From positions 53,992,233 through 54,056,232 of the forward strand of contig NC_087067.1 in assembly GCF_963678635.1 (NCBI RefSeq): DNA of 64,000 nt, written 5' to 3'. A program made the translations under genes and the position numbers. Shown piece by piece: positions 44,601-55,492 of this stretch; the stretch's first letter is position 1, and each line of letters begins with the position of its first letter. The notes below the pieces were generated by a model. It did no database searches. It saw only the letters and a list, made by a program, of their open reading frames with translations, and was not told the origin of the DNA. This DNA comes from Symsagittifera roscoffensis (Eukaryota > Xenacoelomorpha > Acoela > Convolutidae).

Positions 44601-44699
44601 TGATGTTTTATCGTCATTTAGAGTAGTTTATTGTAAAAATCGCGACGATGCACATAGTTGCGAAAACGTTTGAAATTTACTTTTTAGCAAAAATTTATT
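41694..44699 (+). mobile_element. Penelope-like element (copy 2)
   Basis: Same as 14,235-17,240. It arose by the tandem duplication, not by a new insertion, because flanks and target repeat are identical. Confidence 0.88.
41754..44375 (+). CDS. Penelope-like RT with PHD-like finger and GIY-YIG endonuclease (copy 2)
   Basis: Intact 873-codon frame identical in protein to the copy at 14,295-16,916. Motif A, YVDD, the Cys4-His-Cys3 insert and the GIY-YIG residues are all kept. The duplication gives the genome two equal potential sources of this protein. Confidence 0.93.
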   Translation: MTTVILPAVWLRQILKKKLTWKIVLDYLKFFKKVQVSVYRLKFLRKCLKNDLIQDFLKFRVPENGVFSDQAVHNFQLKLLRTETSRANEDRKRYEEMLRKARSLVQKDIDKQWWASIFRFVRRQVEASLKTTSENHRKKLEKLSERQDKPLGGRNEQSVKVLDIIELPEWVYEVLSMGPKHPIRDKFNETHFLADIDFFLSQLKNQKTSGETLCEIEAAAKAYAKNVRQTPRDKAVEKTREYLKDNGLLAVPFDKGVGFCIMRKQTYESKLESLLQSAQFVRKDATTDEVILKIEKGLNKELLVMNKRDEISDQLYSKMRSTGGQPARLYGLAKVHKDETSLRPVLSLPGSSYENLNKMLAKFFDNIDGAIIETNTKEAREKIENIALDPDETIISLDVKSLYTNVSLKEAIEIALQKLYSQESPPEIQRATMKRLLNMAVSKVYFKCNYSCYVQVDGLAMGASLAVILANLWLKEYEFALRQQIPVGTGVQQINEKNGLCPCGSRKVTYRSKGVECESCRNWYHLKCGKKSDDVYASITEIVWYCESCCRAKNKEKDTPQVKLFLRYVDDIVRTVRGEPSCLLDAANSLHPNLQFTLEKTNSEGNLPFLDLNINVSQNRRGTCSWYQKPTDTGTILNYRSCAPTQYKRSVIQGTVHRVFRSTSSWEQFHKAMETNRAQWLTNQYPENWSAKVASDALCKIIEAKGKPLDSDRGLSVESPKDEKPPMLMVQYRGNQSEYFANRSRKFTNVRVVFTTRKLQSCLPSLKSAFSDDLKSRVVYKLSCSGCTSTYVGQTVRHLTTRIEEHKKADSPVGLHLQQCQLEGNSADLTWEIIDRSNNQTKLLTLEAIHIRKEKPGLNTRDEFRSRELTLKI

Positions 44700-44789
44700 C
44701 AAGAGATAGTGTCCCTGACTCTTGAGCCTACGGTTATAGGGCCTATTTTTCTTAAGCCTCATATGTGACCGAAGTAGACGACTGTTACA
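44700..44789 (+). repeat. Element A 3' LTR, part 2 (copy 2)
   Basis: Same as 17,241-17,330. Confidence 0.82.
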
Positions 44790-45285
44790 AAGATGCAAAT
44801 TGCAATGAGTCGAAATATGGCCTGTGTCGAGGGAATTCAGATCACCACATACGACAACGCAACCGTAGGCTGTGTTTTGCATGCTGTTCTCAACCAAGGA
44901 AATAATATGTTCGGTGACTGCTTCCGCATTACAGGCTTCTGGAGGGAAGTAAAGTACGCAGAGTAAAACACGAGGACTTACGAAGAAGACAAGCCACAAA
45001 ATTTCAAACTGATCGGAACCGAGAGGATGTAGCCGTGCGTACGACAGGTTGTTCCTAATAAATGCACATACTCCGCCTCCAGTTTGCTTATTAGAATTCT
45101 TATGGCTTCGATCATGTCTTTCAACGTGGTAACCAGGCAGCATGAAGGAACAATCAACATTAACACCCAACCAGCTTTCGCAAACAAGACATGTCAACAC
45201 TTTGGTCTAGCATGTCTGTATGTAAATGTATCAGGGCGTTTGGTTTTTTGAGGTACCTGACATTAATAAGCAACATAGTGACAAA
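44790..45285 (-). pseudogene. LINE endonuclease relic (copy 2)
   Basis: Same as 17,331-17,826: minus-strand endonuclease landmarks with one frameshift, no RT. Confidence 0.7.
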
Positions 45286-45358
45286 TTTGGCTTGTAGTCA
45301 ATCCAATTTATGTTCCTGTCCGTTTGTAAACAGTTTCAAACCACGGATTTTTGCGTTT

Positions 45359-45826
45359 TCCTTTGCGACCTGACCAGACTAGATCTCTATTTTTGTCGCA
45401 TTTGCTATCTTTTGCCTCGGCCGCTGCCTTTCCGAGGTTATAAATCGAGCGTGCGCTTATTCTACTAGTAAAATGGGACAATCCTTAAACCGTCTGATTG
45501 CTTCAAATTTGTCCTTTGGAGGTTTCCTGGCTCTAAAGTAGAAAGAATGTGGGTGGAGGCAACATTTTGCTTCATAAGGGCATTCAAATTTGATTGACTA
45601 CAGAATCCTGCATTTTTTAGGCATCATTTTGTTGGCCAAGACATCCATCTTCGGTTAAAAACGCCTCTGTTCCGCAAATGCATCTTAGGTTTTCATAAAT
45701 TTTTGAACCTAGGCAGAGTCCAATTGCAATTCTGAGCTTCTGGTTTGACCATTTATATATTAGATTTTTACACGTGTGCCAGTCGGTCATATTTGGAAGT
45801 TTGACCTTGAGAGAAGCAAAAAACAC
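45359..45826 (-). pseudogene. LINE C-terminal-type relic (copy 2)
   Basis: Same as 17,900-18,367 with one substitution (45,621 G), which changes QQNDV to QQNDA. Confidence 0.5.
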
Positions 45827-45827
45827 T

Positions 45828-46682
45828 TAATTTTGGAGTGAAATTTAATTTTTCAAAATATCGAATGGAGCCTGTCATGCACGATTTTCTCGCGATAACT
45901 GAAAATCAAAAAAGAGAAGTCAGAACAATCGAGTAACAATCGCGGGAAAGTTGCTAGAAAAATCAGTGGGAAATTGCCATTCGCAATTTCAGTCACAATA
46001 ATAATCTAGAGTAGAGCTGTCCCATTTGAAACAGAGACAAGCGTATTCCCACGAACTGGATTATTGTGACTTGACTGGAGTATTATTCTAAACTGGACTA
46101 GAGTGAACCTTCGGTGGAAAGGTGGACAGCTTGAGTGTCCCAATGGTTCACGAGAAACCACAGTCTAGAGTAAAAACTTGTTCTTGTTATTAAAACTGAC
46201 AAACATTAAACTCATTTTAGTTACATTATTTAATTCTCGAGTTGATTACCGACTGGAGTACTTCCCTTTCTTGAGTGTGCTGCAATGTGAGTACTTAATT
46301 TAAATTTCTAGAGTGTGTTTTACAATTGTTATGTTGAGGTAAGGCGAGTTTTAGGTTGATCCATCTGAAATGGATCAAAGTTCCACTGTCTAATAAAAAG
46401 TAACTTAACGGATTGTTCCGACCCGGTTTTTAACGGCGTTCATGTATTTTGGGTATTTTGAGACCTAAGTATGGGGACGTTCTTAATTCTAGAGTGGGGG
46501 ATATTTTGGTAGTAGCCTTAAGCAGTAACGGGTCGTAGTCTCGTGTCACAAGCGAACCGAATTGGCTCCGACCGATTTGAGGTGGAAAAACACAAGAGAT
46601 AGTGTCCCTGACTCTTGAGCCAATAGTTATAGGGCCTATTTTTCTTAAGCCTCATGTGTGACTGCAGTAGACGAATGTTACA
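45828..46682 (+). repeat. Element B 5' LTR (copy 2)
   Basis: Same as 18,369-19,223; hairpin at 46,356-46,378; donors at 46,287 and 46,339. Confidence 0.83.
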
Positions 46683-49289
46683 TAGTGTTTTTATGGCGCT
46701 CCTGGGTGTTTACGACATCAAGACTACGGAGTCAAACCCACTTGAGACAGCTTCGGGCTGAATGCCCATTCTAGAGTACCGGCGGTACGGTTCGACAGGA
46801 ACGTGCAAACCTTCCGGTTGTACCGTGATAGCTTTTTAAGAAAACTCGAGAAAACTTCCTGGTACGCTCTCCGAACGAGGCTTAGCTAACCGAGTAAAGG
46901 GGGGCAACTAGGGGGACAAAAACACGAGCAAAAAGACAAAAAGCAAAACAAAAACCAAAAAAGAATAGAAAAAGGAACAAAAACCATAAAACGAAAAAAG
47001 ACAGTGACTTTGACACCAGATTAGTTGGATCAAACCTTTATATTAATTAAATAGTATACCCATACTGTTTTACAAGTTCGATCGTTTCGATCAACCTAGT
47101 AATTTAACCCAGTAACCTTAATAAAGAGCCCGAGTGTGGGGCGTTGTCGAGGGTTTTCAGATAGCTTGGAACTTAGCTGGACAACAAGGAGACTTGACTG
47201 GAAGAGGTGACCAGCCGAGGGGGAAAGTGGTTCAGGAACGCTTGAGCTGAACCAATAGGAGACTCGACTGGAACAGGTGACCAGTCAAGTGGGAAAGCAG
47301 CCAAGAAGGATTTGGCAGTTCTCGAGTTCGCAAGTTGGGCAGAACGGGTATCGTTAAAATCCATATTACATTATAGGAGATAAGTGTAAAATTGGATAAG
47401 CGAAATCCCCCGGTTTTGAGCAACGTTTTTACTTAAGCAGGCCTAGAAACAGGTCTACGGTTTTCTCTTGAGAGGTTTAGCACCCGGCGCTTAAGGTAAA
47501 TTTTAGGCTTAAGAAGGGGGGCTAGAAAGGGGGGAGGTTAGAAGGGGGGCTGGTTAGGTTAGAGGTTGGCGGTTGCAAATTTTGAAAAGGGAGGAAATTA
47601 GAGTAACTAATTAATCGACATTGTTGATTTAGTTACATTAGACATTAACACGCGTTGGTAATAATAAGTGGATATCCAAATTTAAACTCGAGTTAAGGCA
47701 GGTACGCTGGTTGGATTGGTAGGGGGGAACGGACATAGACAATTCTGGTGATACCCAATAAGATCATTAGTTGGGGGGAGGAAAACGCGTGGCAATTAGG
47801 TACCAGACATTTTTTTTCGATAGTAGGTTGACATTCGTCACCTTTGAATTTTAGGTGGGTTCATTTCTCTGTTTTTATTATTTTTCTTACTTAGATTTTT
47901 TGTTGCATTTTGGTGAGGATTTGTGTTTAGTTTTTATACGAACAGGTGATCACAAGATACCTGCGCACAGGTTTTGGTCTCAAGTTGCTTGGAACATTGA
48001 AATAGAGGTAACTAAAAAGAAATAAGAAAAAGGGGGGTCAGCATTTGGCTTTTAAGAGAGGGTTTTTGGGAAACTTTTCACAAGAGCTTGGGTGGTGGTA
48101 CGAGGTACAGTGAATCAAGAAGTCCCTACAACGAAGAAGAAAGAGATCCGATATCCAGACACTCAGTGACGAGTCTTGGGACAGTACCGAAGAAGTCTTG
48201 GGACAGAGCAGTCTGGGGACAGTCTTGGGACAGTGCAATACTGGGACAGTGTTGGACCAGAACAGTCTTGATACAGTCTTGAGGACAGTGGTCTTGGGAC
48301 AGTGGTCTTGGGACAGTGGTCTTGGGACAGTGGTCTTGGGACAGTGGTCTTGGGACAAGGGTCTTGGGACAGGGTTTTGGGACAAGGGTCTTGGGACAGT
48401 GGTCTTGGGACAAGGGTCTTGGGACAGGGTCTTGGGACAGGGGTCTTGGGACAGTGGTCTTGGGACAGTAGTCTTGGGATACTAGCCTTGGGACAGTAGT
48501 CTTGGGACAGTGGTCTTGGGACAGTGGTCTTGGGACAAGGGTCTTGGGACGGGTCTTGGGACAAGGGCCTTGGGACAGTGGTCTTGGGACAAGGGTCTTG
48601 GGACAGGGTCTTGGGACAGGGGTATTGGGACAGTGGTCTTGGGACAGTAGTCTTGGGACACTAGCCTTGGGACAGTAGTCTTGGGACAGTAGTCTTGGGA
48701 CGCTAGCCTTGGGACAGTAGTCTTGGGACACTAGCCTTGGGACACTAGCCTTGGGACAGTAGTCTTGGGACACTAGCCTTGGGACAGTAGTCTTGGGACA
48801 CTAGCCTTGGGACAGTAGTCTTGGGACAGCAGTCTTGGGACACTAGCCTTGGGACAGAAGTCTTTGGACACTAGTCTTGGGACACTAGCCTTGGGACAGT
48901 AGTCTCAGGACAAGGGTCTTGGGACACTGACGGAAAGTACTGTGATAGTACCGAACAGTCTTGGGACAGCAGAACGAAGCCTGGGACGGTACAAAGAAGA
49001 GTAGAGACGGTATTTGGAAGTCTTGGGACAGTATAAAAATTGAAGTAAAATTACAATAAGTGTTTTAAGACAGAATTAAGGAGAACAAGACTAATTGGAA
49101 CCCGGTACGGTTGGGACCACAAATAAAGAAAGTTTCTCGAAGATTTTAGAAAGAGAACTGGAACAAGGTTTTTATCACGTTGTATATTTCCTTTTAAGAA
49201 TTTGTTTCCACAAAAAATTTTTTTTTATTCTTTGAATAGAATTGTGTATATAATAACATTGTAAATAAGAGCAATTGTAAATAGAAATA
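46683..49289 (+). other. Element B long 5' leader (copy 2)
   Basis: Same as 19,224-21,830: candidate primer site at 46,694-46,711, 40-bp repeats at 47,188-47,297, G runs at 47,516-47,549, then the minisatellite. No gene supported. Confidence 0.75.
48173..49032 (+). repeat. 14-bp minisatellite (copy 2)
   Basis: Same unit order as at 20,714-21,573 as far as I can read. Arrays like this usually change length fast, so an equal length in both copies points to a very recent or artefactual duplication. Confidence 0.96.
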
Positions 49290-52200
49290 ATGAGACGGAG
49301 TAGGGTACCGGTGCTCGAAAAAAGGTCAAGTGGATCAAACACGAAATATAACTCGTCGCTGCGCGGAACGACATCAAGGGGCCCAGGCAAAACAAAAAAT
49401 AACTTTTCAGTTAGCATGGTCAGCACGAGGAGTGGCACCGAGAGCAAGACGCGAGAAGATGCGAGGGAAAAACAGGTGGAGCCCACAATCGAAATCGACC
49501 TAGAGACACCAGACCAGAGCGTAGATGAATTGGAGAAAAAGACGACGGAGTCAACTCCAATGCCCAATGCAGAAGAACCAAACCCGAAACCCATAGAGTT
49601 CTCACCAATAGACAATGTGGAAGATGCAATAGGCAACACCGAAGAAACGGTGAAAGAAGACTCTCAAGTAAAAAAGACATCTTTTACTGAAAGGTTGGCG
49701 ATGATGGTCGGAATAAAAACGAAAGAAAACATGACTGAAGAACCAAAAGCTGAAAGAGCAGGAACATTTGGGACAGTGAGCACGAAGACGACAGAAGCCA
49801 ATCCAAGAGAGGAACAAAATAAAGCAGCAGCTACGGCCGAAGACAGACCGACGGCTGACCATGAAGAGGCTACTATTGAGCTAGGTGACTTGATGGCGAA
49901 ACTGAATCAGATCAACAAAAAACTAAAGCACAGCGAAGAGGACAGGGAGGTGATAAGAAAAGAATTAAGATACAACAAACATGAGTATCTGGATAGTTAT
50001 TTTAACTTGGCTAAGGCAACAGATGAGAGACTCAAGGAGATGTCAGATAAGGTAGAAGCCACCAATGAGGAACGAGAGAAGAACATCAAAAAAGATATGC
50101 AACAGTTGAAAAACCGATATGATGATGTCAACAGCCAATTAGGTAGCCTGGAAAAGAGAATGGACACACTGAGCAAAAATCAGGCCGAGAGTTCGTGTGC
50201 AATACAGGCGAAATTGGATGCAATCTTGAGAAATTCTACCTCACAAGAAAGACCGGCAGCGGATCGCAAGCAAGGCACCAGAGTTGACTTTGTGGAACCA
50301 CAAAGGAGCAAACGGCAATCGACACCGTTGCCCTTAACCCGGGATACGGTGAGCATAGCACCAACAGCTGCTAAAACAATCATGAAGCATGGAACGTCAA
50401 GTACAACGACTAGCCCGGGGAACTCAACTGCTAACAGCAACGCAGGTCCGGATGCTATGACATGGGCAAGCACTTGGGAGATGATGAACAGGACTCTAGA
50501 GGCCTTCGCCACGAGGAACACTGACTCGAGCGATAGGAGGGAGGGAAAATCAAGAAAAACTTTCAAGAAGCCAAAGGAATTCAAAGACGACTCCGATGGA
50601 TGCATCGACACTTGGGTGGAAGTGATGAGATTACACCTAGAGCAAGATAAATTAAATGATGAAAGACAAGCATGCACAGCCATACTCAGCAACTTAGAAG
50701 GCACGGCATTAAAATGTGTGGTCGCAAAGAAAGAAGAAGAACGCGACACCGCGGATAAGATCTTCGAGATATTGCTGAATCGATTCGGGTCAGGCATGAA
50801 GGGTCATCAAGCGATGATGCGATTTGAAAAGAGAAGGCAAAGGGATGACGAGTCAATAGATCGGTTCCTAGATGATCTCGAGAGCTTGAGAAGAAGGAGT
50901 GACCCAGAGGAGTCGACAAACAGAAGAAACTTTAGCATAGCCTCGAAGTTCATTGATGGGGTAAAAAGTGACGACTTAAGGACAATGTTAGCAACATACT
51001 ACACATTGTCGAAAGACAGCGCACCAACCCCAGAAGAAATGAGACAGAAAGCAAGGGAATACATGCTGATGAAGCCCAAGAAATACTCATTTTCAGAAAA
51101 CAGGAACACGCAAGGGGGAGGCCAACCCCAGAGGTCATCATGGTACAAACCTAGAGATGATATGGACAAGCGCAGATCATGCGCGAACTGCGGGTCAGCG
51201 GATCACCACGTGGCTGACTGCACAACGTACAAACAAGGCATGAAGAGCCTAGGATACGCACCGAATGAGGAGGACATGAGCCAGATGGAGGAACACGAGT
51301 ACTATAATGGCTTAATCATCAAGATAGGCGCTAGATGCTTCTTCTGTAACCAGGAGGGGCACTTCAGAATGGATTGTCCCTTGTTCTGGGAAGCGGTCAA
51401 GGACCAGAGTCACCCCAAACATAAGTTGGCATTAGCGGCGGTGCAGAGTCAGCGGAACAGGCAAAACGAGTTTGAATCGAAGAACTTAGGAGCACCAAGC
51501 ACGGAATTGCCAACGAAGACAGTGAAAGCTGTAACACATGTTAACGGTGCGATAGAATCCGCGGCCGGGAACTCTCTAGAGATAAATTATGAGAAAGCGG
51601 CGACGGAAGCAATTGCCAAAGTGAAACAGGATCTGGCTGCGAAAGAAATAGAGCAACGACTAAAGCTGGAGATCGAGAGACAGAATTTTAACGAAGCACT
51701 AATAGGATCGAACCCAACACCAGAGTCTGTACAGGGCTCAACAAAAATCGGGAATTGTAACACTGTAAAAATGGTGACGGGAAAGCCATTCGGCATATCG
51801 AAAATCGGGGCTAGAATAATATCGATAATCACAGTGGGCGGCCACGAGGTAACGAGAAACTTGAGCGAACCGAGCGACCAGACAATAATGCACATTGATG
51901 TGTACGCAGATTACTTGAGTGGTATAAGCCCACAAACGACTTCTAGAGCGTTGAGAGCACTACTCACGAGAGGGGGCAGCAAGTCAGTACGTGTTGATAG
52001 CAGGTATACTGAAGCTTATGGTCCACACGAGGTGATGCTAAATATAGATGGGATCAACATCTATACCAAGACGATGATAACATGTGACGAAGACCTAATT
52101 GGGCAAATCTACGTAGGGAAAGAAGAGTTGAAAGTGAGATCGATTGGACACTGCGCCATGCTTGAAGAAGATGCAATGCACATCGGGACGGAGGCAGATG

Positions 52201-53402
52201 TGACAGGGCACGTGCTAGATATAAGTGGCAAAAAGACTCAGTTGCGTGGGTTACTTGATACGGGAGCAGTCTTGAGCGTCATACCAATCGAAACTTGGGA
52301 AAGGATGGGCATTGACAAAGGTGACTTGATAGACTCGAGAATACGGCTGTCAGCTGCAAACAAAGGGGCCCTTCGGGTGCTGGGCAGGACGCCGATAATA
52401 GCCCTCAATTTGGGGGAACGTAACCTGTGGATGAGCTTTATCGTGGTAGAAAACCTAGATGAATCTGACCAATTCATTTTGGGCAGAGATTTCATCAGGA
52501 ATTTCGACGTAACGATTGATCTAAATAACGCAATGTTCAGGATACGGAACCCGGATAGGAGGTACGCAATCAAACCGGTAAATTTAATAATGGCAAATGA
52601 AAACAAAGCACCGGTATTCTTGAGTAGGAGGGTGAGGCTAAAAGCTAATGAAGCGGCAATCGTAAGCTTGAGGATGAAAAATTACAATGAACTAAGTGAC
52701 AACAAGCAAGTGTGTATAGTTCCGAATCCTAATAGTCAAAGTGCTGCTGTTTTAGGAAGATCATTCTCGATAACGAAGAGCGGCCTCTGCGTCAGTGTCT
52801 TGTTGAATACCCTTGATATACCGATCACGATACAGAGAGGGAGGAAACTGGGATATGCTTTACCGGTTAAAACTCGATATGAAACGATTGAGAACTCAAT
52901 ACAAAATGAAGTTGTTGATTGTCCCAATCACAGGGACAAAATTTGTATCTTGAGACGATTGCAGAAAATAAAAGATTCTTCATGTCTTGTTAAATCACTT
53001 AAGTCAGAAACGGACGATGGGCTGTCGAGCTGTTCGAACTTTCCAGAGCGACCCACACTAGATGAAATGCAAACTGATAAACCGGTTCTGCCGGAGATTG
53101 AACATTTGAGGGGCAAACTGAAAGATGAACAGCTCGAAGCCATCAAGGACGTACTAGAGCGGAACGAGGAAGTTTTTTCGAGGCATAAGGCGGATATCGG
53201 GTGTTGTAATTTCGTTGAGCATGAAATAGAACTTGAGGAAAACGCGGTACCACACAGGGAGGGGGCGAGGCGCATGACCCCACATAAATCGGACGCGTGT
53301 AGAAAAGAAATCGAGACGTTACTAGAGTATGACATGATCGAACCATCCAAGTCACCGTGGGCGTGTGGAGTAGTGATGGCCAAAAAGAAGGTGACCAGTT
53401 GA
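49290..53402 (+). CDS. Element B ORF1 part 1: Gag, protease, start of RT (copy 2)
   Basis: 1,370 codons identical to 21,831-25,943, including both zinc knuckles, LLDTGAVLSVIP and the same one-base break at the RT start. Confidence 0.93.
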   Translation: MRRSRVPVLEKRSSGSNTKYNSSLRGTTSRGPGKTKNNFSVSMVSTRSGTESKTREDAREKQVEPTIEIDLETPDQSVDELEKKTTESTPMPNAEEPNPKPIEFSPIDNVEDAIGNTEETVKEDSQVKKTSFTERLAMMVGIKTKENMTEEPKAERAGTFGTVSTKTTEANPREEQNKAAATAEDRPTADHEEATIELGDLMAKLNQINKKLKHSEEDREVIRKELRYNKHEYLDSYFNLAKATDERLKEMSDKVEATNEEREKNIKKDMQQLKNRYDDVNSQLGSLEKRMDTLSKNQAESSCAIQAKLDAILRNSTSQERPAADRKQGTRVDFVEPQRSKRQSTPLPLTRDTVSIAPTAAKTIMKHGTSSTTTSPGNSTANSNAGPDAMTWASTWEMMNRTLEAFATRNTDSSDRREGKSRKTFKKPKEFKDDSDGCIDTWVEVMRLHLEQDKLNDERQACTAILSNLEGTALKCVVAKKEEERDTADKIFEILLNRFGSGMKGHQAMMRFEKRRQRDDESIDRFLDDLESLRRRSDPEESTNRRNFSIASKFIDGVKSDDLRTMLATYYTLSKDSAPTPEEMRQKAREYMLMKPKKYSFSENRNTQGGGQPQRSSWYKPRDDMDKRRSCANCGSADHHVADCTTYKQGMKSLGYAPNEEDMSQMEEHEYYNGLIIKIGARCFFCNQEGHFRMDCPLFWEAVKDQSHPKHKLALAAVQSQRNRQNEFESKNLGAPSTELPTKTVKAVTHVNGAIESAAGNSLEINYEKAATEAIAKVKQDLAAKEIEQRLKLEIERQNFNEALIGSNPTPESVQGSTKIGNCNTVKMVTGKPFGISKIGARIISIITVGGHEVTRNLSEPSDQTIMHIDVYADYLSGISPQTTSRALRALLTRGGSKSVRVDSRYTEAYGPHEVMLNIDGINIYTKTMITCDEDLIGQIYVGKEELKVRSIGHCAMLEEDAMHIGTEADVTGHVLDISGKKTQLRGLLDTGAVLSVIPIETWERMGIDKGDLIDSRIRLSAANKGALRVLGRTPIIALNLGERNLWMSFIVVENLDESDQFILGRDFIRNFDVTIDLNNAMFRIRNPDRRYAIKPVNLIMANENKAPVFLSRRVRLKANEAAIVSLRMKNYNELSDNKQVCIVPNPNSQSAAVLGRSFSITKSGLCVSVLLNTLDIPITIQRGRKLGYALPVKTRYETIENSIQNEVVDCPNHRDKICILRRLQKIKDSSCLVKSLKSETDDGLSSCSNFPERPTLDEMQTDKPVLPEIEHLRGKLKDEQLEAIKDVLERNEEVFSRHKADIGCCNFVEHEIELEENAVPHREGARRMTPHKSDACRKEIETLLEYDMIEPSKSPWACGVVMAKKKVTS

Positions 53403-55492
53403 GGTTTTGTTGTGACTTTCGATACCTGAACTCCGTCACGGTGAAGGATGCCTATCCCATATCTAGGATTGATGAGAGCCTCTCGAAGTTAGGTGATGCA
53501 AAATTTTTTACGACTCTTGATTTAGGCTCGGCCTTTTGGCAGGTACCACTAAGGAAGCAAGACAGGGACAAGACAGGGTTCGCCTGCGAGTTGGGTCTGT
53601 TTCAATGGAAACGGATGCCGTTTGGACTCTGCAATGCCACAGCCACGTTTCAGCGGTTGATGGCACACGCGCTGATAGGCGTGACGAAGAAGTATGGCAA
53701 CCTGGTAATGTGCTACGTGGATGACGTAGTAATAGCAACGCCAACACTAGAAGACCACATTGAGAGACTTGACGAGGTGTTCGCGGGCATGAAAAGATCG
53801 GGGCTAAAGTGTAAACCATCAAAGTGCGAGATACTCAAGGACTCAATAAAATATTTGGGCAGGATGGTAGACAAACACGGCATCAGACCTGATCCAGACG
53901 CCGTGGAAGCAGTCCTAACCTGGAAATCACCGAAGACAGAGCACCAGTTGATGAGCTTCCTGGGTTTCGCTAACTATTATAGAGAATTCATCAAAGGCTA
54001 TGCGGACAAGGTATACCCGATGCAACAATTAATGAGACACAAGGGCAAGAAGTTCACGTGGAACAACGCGGCAGAAGAGTCATTCCAGAGAATAAAGAAA
54101 GAGCTATGTGAGGCACCAGTACTGGGTATGCCGACTGAGAAGGAGATGTACGTGCTGGACACGGATGCGTCGGTAGTCGCGATTTCTGGGATTCTCCACC
54201 AAGAACAAGAATGGAATGGGAAGACAGCCTTGAGACCAATAGCGTACGGGAGCAAAGTCCTAAGTGACACAGAAATGAAGTACGGAGCACCGAAAGCAGA
54301 GATGTTCGCAGTGGTCACCTTTGTCGAGAAATACAGAGCATACCTAGGCAGTGAGCCCTTCAAGCTGCGAGTCGACAACCGAGCACTAAGCTGGCTGAAA
54401 ACGTACTCAATGGACCAAAGTTATATTGGGAGGTGGATAGTTCGCTTGAACGGATACAACATGATAATTGAGCACAGAACACGGGATAAACATCAAAACG
54501 CCGACAGCTTGAGTAAGAAGACGGAGTTCTACGAGAGACAAGAACAAAGAGAAGCAGACAGGCCTGAAATCAAAGAGGGCTTCTCCTTCATGGACAAGGA
54601 AACGTACGACAGTCTTCCACTCACAAGATGGCTGGACAAATCAGGCAAACCGATTGAAGATCATCCCGAATTACCAAAAGAGCCTCTTGAAAAAACCATC
54701 TTGAAGAAGAAAAGAAGGATCCCGATAGAGATAATACTCAAGTCGAAGATCGTGAGGGAAACACTTAAGGCAAAAGGCTATGATCTTAACCAGGTAGGAG
54801 CAGGAACTGCACAGATAGATGATGACTTAATGAGGTTGCTCGAGAAACTATCAGATGATAAGCCTGTGATCCAAGAGAAGGGTCAAGAGGAACCGGAAGT
54901 CACTATACTTCGGAGAAAAGAGACAGTGAACGATACTGACTCATCAAGAGTCACTGACAGCAAAGATGTCGTGCGGTCACTAGTTGACAAAATCCCCGAA
55001 AACATTCTGGAGCAGACCAAGGCTAGGAAAAAGAAAGTGACGTTCAAAGAAGATACTGAACACCTGGGACTAGGTCAAGAGTCCGGGGAGTGTTCCAGGT
55101 TCACGGAAGAAGGAACCGGAGAAGGAAAATTGTCCGGGGAGCGTGAAGAATGGGATGAAGACTCGGATGAGAGCAGCGAAGGCCAAGACAGTCTGTGCAT
55201 GATATTAGCGGAAGAGAAGACAAGGCACCACGACAGGGAGTTACAAACTGACCCATCTTCAGGAACGTACAATCTGGACATGCAAGAGATAAGAGGTGGT
55301 GAAGAACTTGAGAGAATAGCTCATCATACTTTCAAGAAAGCCATTCAGGGAACTATGGTGCAACTCAAACCTCATCAAACTTTCAAGAAAGCCATTCAGG
55401 GAACTATCGTGCAACTCAAACGTCAGAACGAATCTGGTACCAGAAGACGACATGAAAATCGTGAAAAGGATGATATGCGTGAAACTGAGTGA
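53357..55492 (+). CDS. Element B ORF1 part 2: RT and RNase H (copy 2)
   Basis: Identical to 25,898-28,033. YVDD and the RNase H acidic residues are kept; the 51-bp duplication is at 55,328-55,429. Confidence 0.93.
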   Translation: MGVWSSDGQKEGDQLRFCCDFRYLNSVTVKDAYPISRIDESLSKLGDAKFFTTLDLGSAFWQVPLRKQDRDKTGFACELGLFQWKRMPFGLCNATATFQRLMAHALIGVTKKYGNLVMCYVDDVVIATPTLEDHIERLDEVFAGMKRSGLKCKPSKCEILKDSIKYLGRMVDKHGIRPDPDAVEAVLTWKSPKTEHQLMSFLGFANYYREFIKGYADKVYPMQQLMRHKGKKFTWNNAAEESFQRIKKELCEAPVLGMPTEKEMYVLDTDASVVAISGILHQEQEWNGKTALRPIAYGSKVLSDTEMKYGAPKAEMFAVVTFVEKYRAYLGSEPFKLRVDNRALSWLKTYSMDQSYIGRWIVRLNGYNMIIEHRTRDKHQNADSLSKKTEFYERQEQREADRPEIKEGFSFMDKETYDSLPLTRWLDKSGKPIEDHPELPKEPLEKTILKKKRRIPIEIILKSKIVRETLKAKGYDLNQVGAGTAQIDDDLMRLLEKLSDDKPVIQEKGQEEPEVTILRRKETVNDTDSSRVTDSKDVVRSLVDKIPENILEQTKARKKKVTFKEDTEHLGLGQESGECSRFTEEGTGEGKLSGEREEWDEDSDESSEGQDSLCMILAEEKTRHHDRELQTDPSSGTYNLDMQEIRGGEELERIAHHTFKKAIQGTMVQLKPHQTFKKAIQGTIVQLKRQNESGTRRRHENREKDDMRETE

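Larger units (their letters stand above)
30960..44789 (+). mobile_element. Element A, duplicated copy (5' truncated in integrase)
   Basis: Second copy of 3,497-17,330, including the split 3' LTR and nested PLE. It lacks everything upstream of the middle of the integrase core. Confidence 0.9.

Noticed and set aside
41694-44699. Second independent PLE insertion
   Set aside because: Same flanks and same target repeat as the first, so it is a by-product of the 27-kb duplication.
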